NCBI GenBank assembly: GCA_031261005.1 | Contig: JAISKF010000001.1 | Coordinates: forward strand, 1-64,000 | Origin: Enterobacteriaceae bacterium | GTDB taxonomy: Bacteria > Pseudomonadota > Gammaproteobacteria > Enterobacterales > Enterobacteriaceae | DNA length: 64,000 nt | Reading direction: 5' to 3' | In this document: piece by piece, positions 1 to 11,852 of the stretch | Layout of the letters: each line of letters begins with the position of its first letter | How positions within the stretch are numbered: position 1 is the stretch's first letter | Notes under the pieces: model-generated | The model's input: the letters and a program-made list of their open reading frames with translations, nothing else | Database searches by the model: none | Told to the model about the DNA's origin: nothing | Program-made: the position numbers and the translations under genes

Positions 1-114
1 GGCAACCTGCCGCCTGTGAACCCACCGCGTTGTTAATGCGGGCGGCAGGTTGCCGCCCCTACAAATTATTATTTATTATCAATATATTAATCTATTGCTT
101 TACCTTTTTCTTAT
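1..114. repeat. TA-ended hairpin repeat, copy 1 (cut by window edge)
   Basis: Right part of a repeat family found throughout this window. It shows a GC-rich hairpin arm (GGCGGCAGGTTGCCGCC near 40-57) followed by the AT-rich arm that reads ATTATTTATTATCAAT and then TTTTTCTTAT. The element is joined directly to copy 2, and the outer terminal inverted repeat is missing at that junction. Confidence 0.8.
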
Positions 115-247
115 TACAATAAATTTCAAATAATTATCTGGTTTTTCGAAGGGGCGGCAATCTGTCGCCTGTGAATTCACCGCGTTGTTAATGCGGGCGG
201 CAGGTTGCCGCCCCTACAAATAATTATTTATTATCAATAGATTAATA
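115..247. repeat. TA-ended hairpin repeat, copy 2
   Basis: It starts with the other AT-rich arm (ACAATAAATTTCAAATAATT), then has two GC-rich hairpin arms at about 151-170 and 195-214, then ATTTATTATCAATAGATTAA. Both outer terminal repeats are truncated. With copy 1 it forms a tandem pair downstream of nuoN. Confidence 0.8.
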
Positions 248-280
248 TGAAGAGATAATGATTAACTCATTAAACAACAC

Positions 281-307
281 AAAATAAAGGCGACCATAAA
301 GGTCGCC
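281..307 (-). terminator. Rho-independent terminator of the nuo operon
   Basis: A 7-bp stem GGCGACC/GGTCGCC (289-307) with a 5-base loop is followed, on the minus strand, by TTTATTTT. It lies about 30 bp after the nuoN stop codon, as expected for the end of the operon. Confidence 0.85.
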
Positions 308-338
308 TGTTCAATATTCAATTAAAAAAATGAGTCAG

Positions 339-1793
339 TTACACCGGAAACGCATAGCGAGCTAATTCAATCAGCGGTTCTGGATATAGACCGAAGAGTA
401 CCACTGCCAGAGCAGAGAGCAGGACGACGATGCCGCCTGCGGTTAGCGCCCAGTTGTCTGGTGTATCGCGGCGCAGCTCTTGCGGGGCTTCCAGATATAA
501 GCTGACCATTACTCGCAAGTAATAGTACAAACCAATGGCACTGCCCAGCACAACGGTTGCCGTTAACCACCATAAGTCAGCGCTGACACCAATAGCGATC
601 ACGTAGAATTTACCGATAAAACCAAGAGTCATCGGTACGCCAGCCAGCGATAACATCATGACGGTTAATACCGCAGAGAGAATCGGTTTATGCCAGAACA
701 AACCGCGATAGGAGAACAGCGATTCCGCATCTGCGCCGGTGTATGGGCTAGACATCAGGCTTACAACGCCGAACGCGCCCAAGCTGGCAAACAGATAACC
801 CGCCAGATAAACGTTAACCGTTTCAATCGACAAATGATGACTTTGCACTGCAATCAGCGCGACTAACAGATAGCCTAAATGCGCGATTGAAGAATAACCC
901 AGCATACGCTTAATGTTACTTTGGGTAAGTGCCATGATGTTGCCGAACAGAATAGAGCAGAACGCGATAAGCGACAGCACCAAACGCACGGATTCACCAT
1001 CGGTTATTGGTGCATACATAAACAGACGCACCAGCGCACCAAAAATCGCAATCTTGCTGGCGGTTGCCAAAAAAGTAGAAACCGGCGCTGGCGAACCTTG
1101 ATACACGTCTGGCGTCCACAACTGGAACGGCACCAGCGATAATTTAAAACCGAAACCGACCAGCATCATGCCTAAACCGATAATCAGCAACGGCTGATTG
1201 AGCATTTTATCGCTCATGCTATGACCGAGATCGACAAATGATAAGCCGCCGACTCCGGCATACAACAATGCCATACCGAACAGTAAGAAAGATGATGCCG
1301 CCGCAGACAACACCATATATTTAATCGCGGCTTCCAGCGAATGACGCAAACGATATGAATACCCCACCAGCCCAAACAGCGGCAGAGAGAGCAATTCGAT
1401 GCCGATAAATAACGAAGCTAAATGATTTGCGCTCGCCAGCACTACGCCGCCCAGCGCAGCAATCAGTACCAGTAAATAAAACTCTTCTTTATTATCGGGA
1501 TAGCCACTCAGCCACGGATAAGCAAAAGTACAAGTTGCCAGACTCGCTAACAGAACCAATGCCGTAAAAAAGATAGAGAAACCGTCCACGCGCAAAAGCG
1601 GCGTTACGTCCATTGCTGGCTGCTGTGCAACGATAAATAATGAGAATAGTGCGATATTCAGTCCGATTACCGCAATCGTGGCATTAAAGAAGTGATCGCG
1701 TCGCCACGCAATGGACAGCATCACAACCACCACAGTCAATCCGACGATTAACAGAGGTAACAGAGCAAGTAAATGTTGTGCAGTTAGTGTCAT
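339..1793 (-). CDS. nuoN: NADH-quinone oxidoreductase subunit N
   Basis: Antiporter-like membrane subunit of respiratory complex I and one of three proton-pumping modules (with NuoM and NuoL) in the inner membrane. The 484-residue product is hydrophobic throughout and starts [15 protein letters not shown], closely matching E. coli NuoN (485 aa). The conserved glutamate of the pumping channel is visible as E133 in GIELLSLP, and a lysine sits in GFKLSLVPF. It is the last gene of the operon, 6 bp after nuoM, and is followed by repeats and a terminator. The family call is certain from length, position and near-identity of long segments; the pumping role is known from the family. Confidence 0.98.
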   Translation of the reverse strand: MTLTAQHLLALLPLLIVGLTVVVVMLSIAWRRDHFFNATIAVIGLNIALFSLFIVAQQPAMDVTPLLRVDGFSIFFTALVLLASLATCTFAYPWLSGYPDNKEEFYLLVLIAALGGVVLASANHLASLFIGIELLSLPLFGLVGYSYRLRHSLEAAIKYMVLSAAASSFLLFGMALLYAGVGGLSFVDLGHSMSDKMLNQPLLIIGLGMMLVGFGFKLSLVPFQLWTPDVYQGSPAPVSTFLATASKIAIFGALVRLFMYAPITDGESVRLVLSLIAFCSILFGNIMALTQSNIKRMLGYSSIAHLGYLLVALIAVQSHHLSIETVNVYLAGYLFASLGAFGVVSLMSSPYTGADAESLFSYRGLFWHKPILSAVLTVMMLSLAGVPMTLGFIGKFYVIAIGVSADLWWLTATVVLGSAIGLYYYLRVMVSLYLEAPQELRRDTPDNWALTAGGIVVLLSALAVVLFGLYPEPLIELARYAFPV

Positions 1794-1799
1794 GGCGAT

Positions 1800-3332
1800 T
1801 TACTTTCCTATAGACATGTCTGGAGAAACAGAAGCCGCAGCGTCATACCATTGTGAAATGGTGCTTACCGCCGCATGGGAGGTATCCAGAACCGGTTGAG
1901 GGTAAACGCCTAACAGTACCAGCAACACCACCAACACCAGAACCATTGACAATTCACGGGCATTCAAGCCTGCGATTGGCGTATCGGATTTTGCGGCTCC
2001 GTAATAAGCGCGCTGCATCATGGTCAGCGAATAAACTGATGCGAATACCAGACCAAACGTAGCGATCACAGTAATAACCGGAACAACTGGATAGCTACCG
2101 AACAGAATCATAAATTCACCGACAAAGTTACCCGTTCCCGGCATACCTAAAGTGGCAACCGCAAAGAACAGCGACAACGCCGGTAAATAACGAATACGTT
2201 TCCACAATCCGCCCATTTCGCGCATATCGCGGGTATGCAGACGTTCATACAATTGACCGCAGAGGATAAACAGCCCCGCAGCAGACAAGCCGTGTGCAAT
2301 CATCTGCACCACCGCGCCTTGATAAGCCAGCACGCTGCCGCTGTAAATCGCGATCATCACGAAACCCATGTGGGAAATGCTGGTGTAAGCGATCAAGCGC
2401 TTAATATCTGTCTGGACAAACGCCATCCACGCGCCGTAGAAAATACCGATCACGCCCAACCACATTGCCACTGGCGCAAAAGATTGAGAGGCGTCAGGAA
2501 ATAGCGGCAAACTAAAACGCAGTAAACCGTAAGCAGCAGTTTTCAAAAGTAAACCGGCAAGGTCAACAGAACCCGCAGTTGGTGCCTGACTGTGTGCGTC
2601 CGGCAGCCAGCCATGTAATGGCACAATCGGCATTTTCATGGCAAACGCAATAAAAAAGCCGAGCATCAGTAGATACTGCATTTCATACGACATCGGCGTA
2701 TTCAGCAAATCTTCATAGTTGAAAGTCATCACGCCGGTGGCTTTGAAGTGAACAAACACCAAACCGATAATTGCGATCAACATAAACAAGCTGCTGGCTT
2801 GCGCGTAGATAAAGAATTTGTTTGCCGCTCCGATACGCGTTTTCCCGTCTGATCCTTTATGTCCCCACAAGGCGATCAGGAAGTACATCGGTACTAGCAT
2901 CATCTCCCAAAAGAAGAAGAACAGGAACAGATCCACCGCGAGGAACACGCCCATCACGCCGCCCAGAATCCACAGCAGATTTAAGTGGAAGAAGCCTTGT
3001 GCGCGCTGCCCTTCTGTCCATGAACAGAGAATTGCCAGAACACCTAAAAAAGCGGTCAGCACAACCATCAGCAGAGATAAGCCATCTAATGCCAGATGCA
3101 GTTGAATGCCGAGACTTGGAATCCAGTTGACACGGAACGGTTCTGATAGCCACAGGTTTTGCGGCGAAGTGACCGTAAAACCGTTTTCCCGCCAAATATA
3201 CATAGAGAGCAGAAATGTTAACCCCATCGCCAGCAAAGCGATCCAACGCGGCACTTGTTTGCCGAAGCGTTCAGATTGCCAGCAAAGAAAACCGCCGATA
3301 AAGGGTAAAAGTATTAGCCAGGGTAGAAGCAT
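1800..3332 (-). CDS. nuoM: NADH-quinone oxidoreductase subunit M
   Basis: Antiporter-like proton-translocating subunit of complex I in the inner membrane. The protein has 510 residues (E. coli 509) and many membrane segments. The conserved glutamate E143 lies in the FFWEMMLVP motif, and FFIAFAMKMPIVPLHGWLPD carries conserved lysine and histidine residues of the half-channel. It lies between nuoL (54 bp upstream) and nuoN (6 bp downstream), as in the standard operon. Nothing looks damaged. Confidence 0.98.
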   Translation of the reverse strand: MLLPWLILLPFIGGFLCWQSERFGKQVPRWIALLAMGLTFLLSMYIWRENGFTVTSPQNLWLSEPFRVNWIPSLGIQLHLALDGLSLLMVVLTAFLGVLAILCSWTEGQRAQGFFHLNLLWILGGVMGVFLAVDLFLFFFFWEMMLVPMYFLIALWGHKGSDGKTRIGAANKFFIYAQASSLFMLIAIIGLVFVHFKATGVMTFNYEDLLNTPMSYEMQYLLMLGFFIAFAMKMPIVPLHGWLPDAHSQAPTAGSVDLAGLLLKTAAYGLLRFSLPLFPDASQSFAPVAMWLGVIGIFYGAWMAFVQTDIKRLIAYTSISHMGFVMIAIYSGSVLAYQGAVVQMIAHGLSAAGLFILCGQLYERLHTRDMREMGGLWKRIRYLPALSLFFAVATLGMPGTGNFVGEFMILFGSYPVVPVITVIATFGLVFASVYSLTMMQRAYYGAAKSDTPIAGLNARELSMVLVLVVLLVLLGVYPQPVLDTSHAAVSTISQWYDAAASVSPDMSIGK

Positions 3333-3386
3333 GGCGTTTTGTATCCTCTATTTGAAATAACTTATTAATTATTAATAGTTATTACC

Positions 3387-5231
3387 TTAAACCAATAACA
3401 ACAGAGCCAATACGACCACTGCACCCAGACCCATTGACGCGGCATACCAGCGCAATAAACCATTCTCACTGACGGCTAATGTGCGATTACATAAGCGGAC
3501 GATAATCGCACTCAGATTCATCAGGGCATTCAGTGGATCTCGCTGTAATAATCTGGCAATAGCTAAATAGGGTTTAACGAATACTTTGTCATATAGCCAG
3601 TCAAAGCCCCACGCGTTATACCACCAGACAGAAAGCAGCTTGCCTGCTGAGCTTTGTGCAATGCCAGTAACCAGTTGACGTTTGCCGAGATACAGTACCG
3701 CTGCCAGCAATATACCGATAATGGCTACGCTGCCAGACAGCACTTCTAACATCAGTTTGCCGTTTTCTGACCATTCGTGAACCGGCAATACGCCGTTTAG
3801 CGGCAGCGCTAAACCAGCACCAATCGCCGTTGAAAGCACCAGCAAAACCACTAACGGAAGATTATGAGCTATACCGCCAACAGCATGCGCTTTGGTTTTC
3901 TCTTCACCGTGAAACACGATAAAAATCATACGGAAAGTATATAGCGAAGTGAGGAACGCACCGATTAAGCCAGCCAGCATCAGATTGATATGACCAGAGG
4001 CATAGGCTTCAAACAGGATCTTATCCTTACTAAAGAAGCCAGATGTCACCAGCGGCAATGCTGACAGCGCCGCGCCGCCCACCAAGAAGCAGAGATAAAC
4101 CAGCGGGATTCGCTTACGTAATCCGCCCATTTTGAAAATATTCTGTTCGTGATGACACGCCAGAATCACTGAACCCGATGACAGGAACAGCAGCGCTTTA
4201 AAGAATGCGTGCGTCATCAGATGGAAGATTGCTGCGTCCCATGCTTGTACGCCTAGCGCCAGAAACATATAACCCAACTGACTCATGGTGGAATAAGCAA
4301 GCACACGTTTGATGTCGGTTTGTACCAGTGCAGCAAAACCTGCCAGCAACAAGGTTACTGCACCGATCACGCCGACCAGATTCAGCACTTCCGGCGTCAG
4401 CAGGAATAAACCGCTGGTACGTGCGATCAGATAAACACCCGCTGTTACCATCGTCGCCGCATGGATCAACGCAGAAACCGGCGTTGGACCAGCCATCGCA
4501 TCGGCTAACCATGTTTGTAACGGTAACTGCGCCGATTTACCCACTGCGCCGCCGACTAGCATCAACGTTGCCCAATTGAGCATGGTAGAACCTGCGGCAA
4601 ATTTCTGCGGCGCGAGTTCCAGCAGCGCATGGATATTCAGCGTGCCAAATTCATGGAACAGGATAAATAAGCCAATCGCCAGAAACACGTCACCAATACG
4701 CGTCACAATAAAGGCTTTCATCGCTGCTGCGCCGTTGTTTGGATTGGTATAGTAGAAACCGATCAGCAGATAACTGCACAGCCCTACGCCCTCCCAGCCC
4801 AGATACATCAGCAACAAGTTATCCGCCAACACTAAAACCACCATGCTGGCGATAAACAGATTAGTGTAAGCGAAGAAACGGGAATAGCCCTCTTCACCGC
4901 GCATATACCATGAGGCATACAGATGAATGAAGAAGCCAACGCCGACCACCACAGACAACATGGTGACAGACAGACTATCCAGCGTTAATCCGACACTAAT
5001 TTGGAATGTATCGACGGACATCCACGTCCAGAGTACTTGGCTGGAAACCGCTGCGTTATTACCTTGAGTAATAAACTGATACACGATACAAGCCGTGACC
5101 AGCGCAGCTAAACCAACCGAACCTACGCCAACCGTTGCGGAAACATTTTCCGACCAGCGACCGCGTGAGAATGCCAGCAGCAAAAAGCCCAGCAGCGGAA
5201 GTAAAATAGTTAAGGAGAGTAAATTGTTCAT
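3387..5231 (-). CDS. nuoL: NADH-quinone oxidoreductase subunit L
   Basis: Largest antiporter-like subunit of complex I (614 residues, E. coli 613). It forms the distal proton pump and carries the long lateral helix at its C-terminus. Visible family motifs include GWEGVGLCSYLLIGFYY, LPLQTWLADAMAGPTPVSAL and a basic KDKILFEAY segment, followed by a hydrophobic C-terminal stretch. Its ATG shares one base with the nuoK stop codon, so the two are translationally coupled. A 54-bp gap separates it from nuoM. Confidence 0.98.
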   Translation of the reverse strand: MNNLLSLTILLPLLGFLLLAFSRGRWSENVSATVGVGSVGLAALVTACIVYQFITQGNNAAVSSQVLWTWMSVDTFQISVGLTLDSLSVTMLSVVVGVGFFIHLYASWYMRGEEGYSRFFAYTNLFIASMVVLVLADNLLLMYLGWEGVGLCSYLLIGFYYTNPNNGAAAMKAFIVTRIGDVFLAIGLFILFHEFGTLNIHALLELAPQKFAAGSTMLNWATLMLVGGAVGKSAQLPLQTWLADAMAGPTPVSALIHAATMVTAGVYLIARTSGLFLLTPEVLNLVGVIGAVTLLLAGFAALVQTDIKRVLAYSTMSQLGYMFLALGVQAWDAAIFHLMTHAFFKALLFLSSGSVILACHHEQNIFKMGGLRKRIPLVYLCFLVGGAALSALPLVTSGFFSKDKILFEAYASGHINLMLAGLIGAFLTSLYTFRMIFIVFHGEEKTKAHAVGGIAHNLPLVVLLVLSTAIGAGLALPLNGVLPVHEWSENGKLMLEVLSGSVAIIGILLAAVLYLGKRQLVTGIAQSSAGKLLSVWWYNAWGFDWLYDKVFVKPYLAIARLLQRDPLNALMNLSAIIVRLCNRTLAVSENGLLRWYAASMGLGAVVVLALLLLV

Positions 5232-5533
5232 TATCCGCGCATCTCACTGACAGAATCTACATTCAGGGTTTGGCGGCGGCGATGAAGTTGCAGCAGCAGC
5301 GCCAGCCCAATACTGGCTTCTGCCGCCGCCAGACTGATCACCAGAATGTACATCACCTGTCCATCTGGCTGCTGCCAAAAACTACCCGCCACGACAAATG
5401 CCAACGCTACGGCGTTAATCATGATTTCTAAGCTGATCAGCATAAATAACAAATTACGGCGAATCAGCAATCCGGTCAGACCCAGCACGAACAAAATCGC
5501 TGCCAGCATCAAACCATGTTCCAATGGGATCAT
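5231..5533 (-). CDS. nuoK: NADH-quinone oxidoreductase subunit K
   Basis: Small three-helix membrane subunit of complex I, exactly 100 residues like the E. coli protein. Conserved acidic residues of the proton path are present in [19 protein letters not shown] (first glutamate) and [14 protein letters not shown] (second glutamate). Its start overlaps the nuoJ stop by 4 bases and its stop overlaps the nuoL start, a compact coupled arrangement. Confidence 0.98.
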   Translation of the reverse strand: MIPLEHGLMLAAILFVLGLTGLLIRRNLLFMLISLEIMINAVALAFVVAGSFWQQPDGQVMYILVISLAAAEASIGLALLLQLHRRRQTLNVDSVSEMRG

Positions 5534-6060
5534 GCTTGTTCCTCCGTTTGGTTAATTGATGCTTCCGCATTGTTATTTTCGCGCCCTAAATGGTAAGCAA
5601 CGACCAGACCGGCAAGCAGCAGCATCGAGGCTAACTCAATTGCCAGTACGTAAGGACCGAACAGAGAAATACCGACACGTTTGGCATCAACCATTTCGCC
5701 GCTGATTGACTGACCAGCCACGCTGTATATACCGGTACACAAAATCACCAGCAGGATCAGACTCAGCACAGCAGGACCAATCCAGACTTTAGGTTTCAGC
5801 CATTCGCGCTCTTGCTGTGCCACGCTATCGCCAAGATTGAGCATCATCACAACGAAAACGAACAGCACCATAATGGCACCGGCGTAAACGATGATTTCCA
5901 GCGCTCCGGCAAAGTACGCGCCCAGTGAGAAAAACACGCCTGAAATCGCTAACAGCGACACGATGAGATAGAGTAATGCGTGTACCGGATTGGTATGCGT
6001 AATCACCCTGAGTGTCGCCAGAACGGCTATCGCCGCTGAAATATAAAATGCAACTTCCAC
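5530..6060 (-). CDS. nuoJ: NADH-quinone oxidoreductase subunit J (GTG start)
   Basis: Membrane subunit of complex I whose third helix belongs to the coupling region. The product is 176 residues, against 184 in E. coli. The reading frame is open further upstream to 6138, but the start is placed at GTG 6060. The product then begins [19 protein letters not shown], aligning with E. coli MEFAFYI, and a clean AAGGAG lies 6 bases upstream. The upstream extension would lie wholly within nuoI and has no family similarity. The Tyr/Gly-rich helix [19 protein letters not shown] is intact. Confidence 0.95.
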   Translation of the reverse strand: MEVAFYISAAIAVLATLRVITHTNPVHALLYLIVSLLAISGVFFSLGAYFAGALEIIVYAGAIMVLFVFVVMMLNLGDSVAQQEREWLKPKVWIGPAVLSLILLVILCTGIYSVAGQSISGEMVDAKRVGISLFGPYVLAIELASMLLLAGLVVAYHLGRENNNAEASINQTEEQA

Positions 6061-6070
6061 GTTCAGCTCC

Positions 6071-6613
6071 TTAGGGTAACAGACCTTTGAGGTCAACAGG
6101 TTTGGACTCATGTTCTGCTTCGCCTTTCCCCTTGCCATCTATCGCCATACCAGACATACGATAGAAGTTATACTCAGGGTATTTTCCCGCACCGGAAATC
6201 AGCAGATCCGACTTTTCATACACCAAATCCTGACGCTTAAAATCCGCCATTTCAAAATCTGGCGTAAGCTGAATGGCGGTTGTCGGACAGGCTTCTTCAC
6301 ACATGCCGCAGAAAATGCAGCGCGAGAAGTTAATGCGGAAAAACTCCGGATACCAGCGACCGTCCGGCATTTCAGCTTTTTGCAGCGAAATACAACCAAC
6401 CGGACAAGCCACCGCACACAAGTTACAGGCAACGCAACGCTCTTCGCCGTCAGGATCACGCGTCAAGACAATGCGCCCGCGATAACGCGGCGGTACATAA
6501 ATCGGTACGTCGGGATACATTCTGGTATCACGCTTATGGAAAGCGTGCAGAAAAATCATCCACAGGCTACGCACTTGAGTACCAAAACCAACCACTAACT
6601 CTTTTAATGTCAT
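6071..6613 (-). CDS. nuoI: NADH-quinone oxidoreductase subunit I
   Basis: Peripheral-arm ferredoxin-like subunit holding clusters N6a and N6b, which pass electrons toward NuoB and quinone. The length, 180 residues, equals E. coli. Two CxxCxxCxxxCP motifs are visible: C60, C63, C66, C70 and C99, C102, C105, C109. An amphipathic N-terminal segment (about residues 5-25) probably rests on the membrane subunit NuoH, which is encoded just upstream. The gene lies 11 bp after nuoH and 10 bp before the nuoJ GTG. Confidence 0.98.
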   Translation of the reverse strand: MTLKELVVGFGTQVRSLWMIFLHAFHKRDTRMYPDVPIYVPPRYRGRIVLTRDPDGEERCVACNLCAVACPVGCISLQKAEMPDGRWYPEFFRINFSRCIFCGMCEEACPTTAIQLTPDFEMADFKRQDLVYEKSDLLISGAGKYPEYNFYRMSGMAIDGKGKGEAEHESKPVDLKGLLP

Positions 6614-6624
6614 GGTTATCTCCT

Positions 6625-7602
6625 CTACTGCGCTTTTATTAAAATGATGGCTGCTGTCACCAGCAGATTAAGTAACGTCAGCGGCAGGCAAACACGCCAG
6701 CCGAAAGCCATTACCTGGTCATAACGCGGACGCGGTAATGAGGCGCGCACCAGAATAAACATCATCATAAAGAAAGCGGTTTTAAGCGCGAACCACACGA
6801 TCGGCGGTAACAATGGACCATGCCAGCCACCGAAAAATAGCGTCACGATCAATGCAGATATAGTAACAATACCGACATATTCGCCGACGAAGAATAAACC
6901 GAACTTCATACCGGAATATTCTATGTGATAGCCGTCAGCCAATTCTTGTTCAGCTTCCGGCTGATCAAACGGGTGACGGTGGCATACAGCAACACCGGCG
7001 ATAATAAAGGTGAGGAAACCGAAGAATTGCGGAATGACAAACCACACATCCGTTTGCGCTTCCACGATGTCTCGCATATTGAAAGAGCCGGTAACAGCGA
7101 CGATTCCCATCAGGGAAAGTCCCAAGAACACTTCATAACTCAAGGTTTGAGCAGAGGCGCGCATCGCGCCAAGCAAAGCGTATTTGTTGTTACTTGACCA
7201 ACCGGCAAACAACACTGCATACACCGCCAGCCCCGCCAGCATAAAGAAGAACAGAATGCCGATATTCAGATCAGAAACGCCCCAAGTCGGCGTGATCGGC
7301 ACGATAGAAAACGCCAATAACATCGAACTGAAAGCGATAATCGGCGCAATGATAAAAATCATTCTGTCAGAGAAATTGGGCGTCCAATCCTCTTTAAAGA
7401 ACATTTTGATCATGTCTGCAACCAGTTGCAGAGAACCGAAAGGTCCTACGCAATTTGGTCCGTAGCGATCCTGAAACAGCGATAGCAGGCGGCGTTCACC
7501 GAAACTCATCAGCGCGCCGCAAGTCACGACCACTAACAGGATCACAATGGCTTTGCCGACAGCTATCAACACGTCGATAACTTCTGGAGTTAGCCAACTC
7601 AT
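6625..7602 (-). CDS. nuoH: NADH-quinone oxidoreductase subunit H
   Basis: Membrane subunit that forms much of the quinone-binding chamber and connects the peripheral and membrane arms. It has 325 residues, the same as E. coli. Family motifs [20 protein letters not shown] and [20 protein letters not shown] are present; the latter is the glutamate-rich loop of the quinone/proton entry site. The start overlaps the nuoG stop by 4 bases. Confidence 0.98.
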   Translation of the reverse strand: MSWLTPEVIDVLIAVGKAIVILLVVVTCGALMSFGERRLLSLFQDRYGPNCVGPFGSLQLVADMIKMFFKEDWTPNFSDRMIFIIAPIIAFSSMLLAFSIVPITPTWGVSDLNIGILFFFMLAGLAVYAVLFAGWSSNNKYALLGAMRASAQTLSYEVFLGLSLMGIVAVTGSFNMRDIVEAQTDVWFVIPQFFGFLTFIIAGVAVCHRHPFDQPEAEQELADGYHIEYSGMKFGLFFVGEYVGIVTISALIVTLFFGGWHGPLLPPIVWFALKTAFFMMMFILVRASLPRPRYDQVMAFGWRVCLPLTLLNLLVTAAIILIKAQ

Positions 7603-10352
7603 AGCGTTGCCTCCCTCAGATTTTCAACTCGTTCACCCAACAGCGCAGGAGAAATATGCGGGAATCCAAGCGGTAACCCGATTTGCCCCTGCCCTAATGT
7701 TTCACTGATCGCCACCGGTAATGTCAGTTCCGAACCCGCGCAAATAAATGACAACAGCGAGCCAACGCTAACACTGAGTTTTGCCGCATCTTGCGGATTT
7801 AACATCACATAGGCTTGCGGCATACGTTGCTGGATCACCGCGGAACGTTGGGATAACTCATCACTGCCGAACAGATGATAATAAGGCGCGACGTACCAGC
7901 CATTTTCGTCATTGCTCGTTGAATTTTCAGCAAAAATGGTATTTGCATCAAAATAAGCAAACGACGCATTTTCCAGCGGATCAATTAAGCGCACGCCCGG
8001 ATCACCAAAGCGTAAATGCCCGCCCACTTCTGACTGGAATTTGTTCCATGCCTGCGGTGAATTCCAGCCCGGCGTCCAGGCAAATGGAATTTGCTGACGA
8101 TCTGCTTCCGGTGCGCTGTAACCCTCCATTGAGTAAGCAAATGCGGTATCGTTATCCTGCGGCTGACGTTTTTCATGCACGCTGACATCAGCCATCATTG
8201 CGGTACGACCGCTGTAGCGATGCGGTTCACGCGCCAGTTTCAAGCCTTTAATTCGGAAAGACGCATCTGGTGCAGCGGCAACAATTCCGGCTAAATGCGG
8301 GAATTCTTCAGCAACAGCGCTAATGACATGATCCAACTGTGTCCAGTCGATACGGCGGCTGTTATAGACGCTATCCAGCGAATGCAGCCAACGCCAGCTT
8401 TCCAGAATATACGTTTTCTTGTTTGGATCTTTATCGTAGAAAGAGGGTTCATAAACCTGAAAGAAACGCTGAGCGCGCCCCTCTTGGCTGACCAGCGTAC
8501 CGTCACTTTCTGCAAAGCTCGCCGCAGACAAAATAATCGTCGCTTTATCCATCAATTCAGTATGTTGATGATCAAGTACAACTAAGTTTTCTACTTTCGC
8601 TAATACGGCATCGATACGAGATTTCGCGGCGTGACGATATAAGTCATTTTCCATGACGATCAGCGTATCCGCAGCACCGCTTTCCAGCTCACTCAGCGCT
8701 TCTTCAATGGCATTGCCGCCGATCATGGCAATGCCCATGCTGTTCGCTTCTGCTGCCACAAACGTGATGCCGGTTTCCAGCCCTTGTTTTTTCAGTGCCA
8801 GTGCCACATTGGTTGCTGCCTGAATAATCGCTTCGCTGCCTGCATTACTACCGGTGACGATTAGCGGCTTTCTCGCGCCCGATAATGCCTGCGCGATAAT
8901 ATCGACTTTTGCGTTTAATTCAGCCGGTAAATCTGTCACGGCTGGAGCGGAATTATCAATAGCGTGAGCAATTGCAAAACCTAAGCGTGCCTGATCTTCA
9001 ACCGCAGCGCTGTAGTTCCACGCTGCCACATCATCAAGACGCGTTTTATCCACATTAGTGACAAACAGCGGATATTTGGCATGTTGCCCAATATTTTGTA
9101 CGGCTGCGATTTGCCAATCCGCAACACGCTGTGCGCCTGCCAGTTCGCGGGCTTTGCCTTTCACTGCCTGACGCAGCGCTAACGCTATGCGCGCGCCGGT
9201 TTGTGTGACATCTTCACCCAACACCAACACCGCATCGTAGCTCTCCATTTCACGAAGTGACGGCGTATATAACCCGCTGTCACGCAGCACTTGCTGCATC
9301 AGTTGTACTCGCGCTAATTCACCGGAACTCATACCGGTAGAGAAGTTATCCGCACCAACAAGTTGACGTAAGGCAAAATTACTTTCCAGACTGGCGCGCG
9401 GTGAGCCGATACCAATCACTTTCTTTGATTGACGCAATATATCCGCTGCACCCTGCATCGCTTGTTCTGGATTAAGGGTGATCCGATCCTGACCGCGTAA
9501 TTGTGACGGTGTTCGCGGGCGATCTTTCAGATTGACGTAACCGTAGCCAAAACGACCGCGATCACATAAGAAGTAGTGGTTTACTGTGCCGTTATAACGA
9601 TTTTCGATACGGCGTAATTCACCGTAACGTTCGCCCGGACTGGTATTACAGCCAACACTGCATTGCTGGCAGATACTTGGCGCGAACTGCATATCCCATT
9701 TACGGTTATAGCGTTCGGAATGCGTTTTATCAGTAAAGACACCGGTAGGGCAAACTTCCACCAAATTACCGGAGAATTCATTTTCTAATGTGCCATCTTC
9801 AGGACGCCCAAAATACACATTGTCATGAGCGCCATATACACCAAAATCGTCACCGCCCGCATAATCTTTGTAATAGCGTACGCAGCGATAACAGGCGATA
9901 CAGCGGTTCATTTCATGATTAATGAACGGACCTAATTCCTGATTATTATGTGTGCGTTTATTAAAACGATATTTACGGAAACTATGACCGGTCATCACAG
10001 TCATATCCTGCAAGTGACAGTTACCGCCCTCTTCACACACTGGGCAATCGTGCGGGTGATTCACCATAAGAAATTCCACGACGGCTGCGCGGAATTTTTT
10101 GGCTTCTTCATCTTCGATAGCGATATAGCTGCCGTCTGATGCTGGTGTCATACAAGACATCACCAAACGCCCGCGTTTATCGTCAGGTCCTTGAAACTGT
10201 TTCACCGCACATTGGCGGCAAGATCCGACACTACCCAGCGCCGGATGCCAGCAAAAGTAAGGAATATCGAGTCCGAGTGAGAGACATGCTTGCAGCAAGT
10301 TCTCCGCACCGTCAACTTCGTATTCTTTGCCGTCTACATGAATCGTTGCCAT
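7599..10352 (-). CDS. nuoG: NADH-quinone oxidoreductase subunit G
   Basis: Large iron-sulfur subunit of the NADH-oxidising arm, about 917 residues (E. coli 908). In order it shows a 2Fe-2S domain ([15 protein letters not shown] and MSCMTP), a cysteine/histidine cluster ([14 protein letters not shown]), a 4Fe-4S site (CIACYRC ... CPTGVF), the extra N7-type cysteines (CQQCSVGC), and a molybdopterin-oxidoreductase-like C-terminal half without cofactor role. The start is set at 10352 because [13 protein letters not shown] matches E. coli. An ATG three codons upstream at 10361 (MLT) has AGGAAG very close to it and is a possible alternative. Confidence 0.97.
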   Translation of the reverse strand: MATIHVDGKEYEVDGAENLLQACLSLGLDIPYFCWHPALGSVGSCRQCAVKQFQGPDDKRGRLVMSCMTPASDGSYIAIEDEEAKKFRAAVVEFLMVNHPHDCPVCEEGGNCHLQDMTVMTGHSFRKYRFNKRTHNNQELGPFINHEMNRCIACYRCVRYYKDYAGGDDFGVYGAHDNVYFGRPEDGTLENEFSGNLVEVCPTGVFTDKTHSERYNRKWDMQFAPSICQQCSVGCNTSPGERYGELRRIENRYNGTVNHYFLCDRGRFGYGYVNLKDRPRTPSQLRGQDRITLNPEQAMQGAADILRQSKKVIGIGSPRASLESNFALRQLVGADNFSTGMSSGELARVQLMQQVLRDSGLYTPSLREMESYDAVLVLGEDVTQTGARIALALRQAVKGKARELAGAQRVADWQIAAVQNIGQHAKYPLFVTNVDKTRLDDVAAWNYSAAVEDQARLGFAIAHAIDNSAPAVTDLPAELNAKVDIIAQALSGARKPLIVTGSNAGSEAIIQAATNVALALKKQGLETGITFVAAEANSMGIAMIGGNAIEEALSELESGAADTLIVMENDLYRHAAKSRIDAVLAKVENLVVLDHQHTELMDKATIILSAASFAESDGTLVSQEGRAQRFFQVYEPSFYDKDPNKKTYILESWRWLHSLDSVYNSRRIDWTQLDHVISAVAEEFPHLAGIVAAAPDASFRIKGLKLAREPHRYSGRTAMMADVSVHEKRQPQDNDTAFAYSMEGYSAPEADRQQIPFAWTPGWNSPQAWNKFQSEVGGHLRFGDPGVRLIDPLENASFAYFDANTIFAENSTSNDENGWYVAPYYHLFGSDELSQRSAVIQQRMPQAYVMLNPQDAAKLSVSVGSLLSFICAGSELTLPVAISETLGQGQIGLPLGFPHISPALLGERVENLREATL

Positions 10353-10469
10353 AGTCAGCATTCTTCCTGTAGCCCGCAACTGCGGGCGTATAACTTAAAA
10401 AAATTCGTTACCCGTTATCGCCGTTTTCTCTATAACCAGAGAAAATCATAGAGAAAATAGATGCGACAA

Positions 10470-11852
10470 TTACCAACGCTGTTTCAATAGGTTGGGCTGG
10501 ATACCTGCGATAGCATTCAGATTATTAAAAGTGTTCTCTTTTATGCCCGCTTCAAACTCTGCACGAAAATATTTAATCGCGCTCTGTAACGGCTCTACTG
10601 CACCTGGCGCTAACGCGCAGAAAGTGTGACCCGGAGAGAGAAAACGGCACAGTTGCTCAAGGGTTTCAATATCACCCTGACGCCCCTCACCTTTCTCTAA
10701 AGCGGTTAAAATCTTCACGCTCCACGGCAAACCCTCACGGCATGGTGTACACCAGCCGCAGGACTCGCGCGCGAAAAATTGTTCAAGGTTGCGCGTTAAG
10801 CCAACCATATTGACGGTGTTATCAACCGCCATCGCTAGTGCTGTACCTAACCGACTGCCAGCTTTGCCGATATTGGCGAAGTCCATCGGCAGATCCAGAT
10901 GCGCTTCGGTGAGAAAATCTGTACCTGCACCGCCCGGCTGCCACGCTTTCAGCGTCAAGCCGTCTTGCATTCCGCCTGCGTAATCTTCCAGCAATTCACG
11001 CGCGGTAATACCGAAAGGCAACTCCCACAATCCCGGATTTTTTACCCGACCAGAGAAACCCATCAGTTTAGTACCGGCGTCCTGACTTTTGCCTGCTGAC
11101 AGACCGCGATACCACTCAGCACCGTGCTGCATAATGGCGGGGACATTGCACAGGGTTTCGACGTTATTAACACAAGTTGGTTTACCCCATGCGCCAACAG
11201 TTGCGGGAAATGGCGGTTTAGAGCGCGGATTGGCGCGGCGACCTTCCAGTGAGTTAATCAGCGCAGTTTCTTCACCGCAGATATAACGACCGGCACCGGT
11301 GTGAACAAACAGCTCAAAATCAAAACCGCTGCCAAAAATATTTTTACCGAGAAAACCCGCCTGTTTCGCTTCTTCAATGGCACGGCGCAGATGGTCTGCG
11401 GCTTCGATATATTCACCGCGCAGAAAGATGTAACCGCGATAGGCTTTCAGGGCAAAACCGCCGATTAACATGCCCTCGACTAACAGATGCGGAAGTTGCT
11501 CCATCAGCAATCGATCTTTATAAGTACCAGGTTCCATTTCATCGGCATTACATAAGATGTAGCGGATATTCATGCTTTCGTCTTTCGGCATCAAACTCCA
11601 CTTTAAACCCGTGGAGAAACCCGCTCCGCCGCGCCCGCTAAGACCAGATTCTTTGACTGTAGCGACCACTTCATCAGGTGACATGCTGCCTTTCAGAACT
11701 TTTTCCGCGCCTGTATAACCGTTCTTACTGCGGTATTCATCAAGCCAGACTGGCTGCCGATCTGCGCGCAATCGCCAGGTCAGCGGGTGCTGTTCTTCGG
11801 TAAGAATGCGTTGAGCGCTGCTTGCTGTTGTGGGAAAGGTTGATCCGCTCAT
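10470..11852 (-). CDS. nuoF: NADH-quinone oxidoreductase subunit F
   Basis: NADH-binding flavoprotein subunit where NADH reduces FMN and cluster N3. It has 460 residues, about 15 more than E. coli; the extra length is mostly a Ser/Thr-rich N-terminus before HPLTWRLR. The nucleotide-binding glycine motif [10 protein letters not shown] is at residues 73-82. The N3 cluster ligands are C365, C368, C371 and C412. The start overlaps the nuoE stop in an ATGA. The 117-bp gap before nuoG is longer than the other gaps in this half of the operon and contains a short hairpin (GCCCGCAACTGCGGGC) at 10373-10388. Confidence 0.98.
   Translation of the reverse strand: MSGSTFPTTASSAQRILTEEQHPLTWRLRADRQPVWLDEYRSKNGYTGAEKVLKGSMSPDEVVATVKESGLSGRGGAGFSTGLKWSLMPKDESMNIRYILCNADEMEPGTYKDRLLMEQLPHLLVEGMLIGGFALKAYRGYIFLRGEYIEAADHLRRAIEEAKQAGFLGKNIFGSGFDFELFVHTGAGRYICGEETALINSLEGRRANPRSKPPFPATVGAWGKPTCVNNVETLCNVPAIMQHGAEWYRGLSAGKSQDAGTKLMGFSGRVKNPGLWELPFGITARELLEDYAGGMQDGLTLKAWQPGGAGTDFLTEAHLDLPMDFANIGKAGSRLGTALAMAVDNTVNMVGLTRNLEQFFARESCGWCTPCREGLPWSVKILTALEKGEGRQGDIETLEQLCRFLSPGHTFCALAPGAVEPLQSAIKYFRAEFEAGIKENTFNNLNAIAGIQPNLLKQRW

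Noticed and set aside
6061-6138. 26-codon N-terminal extension of NuoJ from ATG 6138
   Set aside because: It lies inside nuoI, has no family similarity, and GTG 6060 has an AAGGAG at good distance and matches the E. coli N-terminus.
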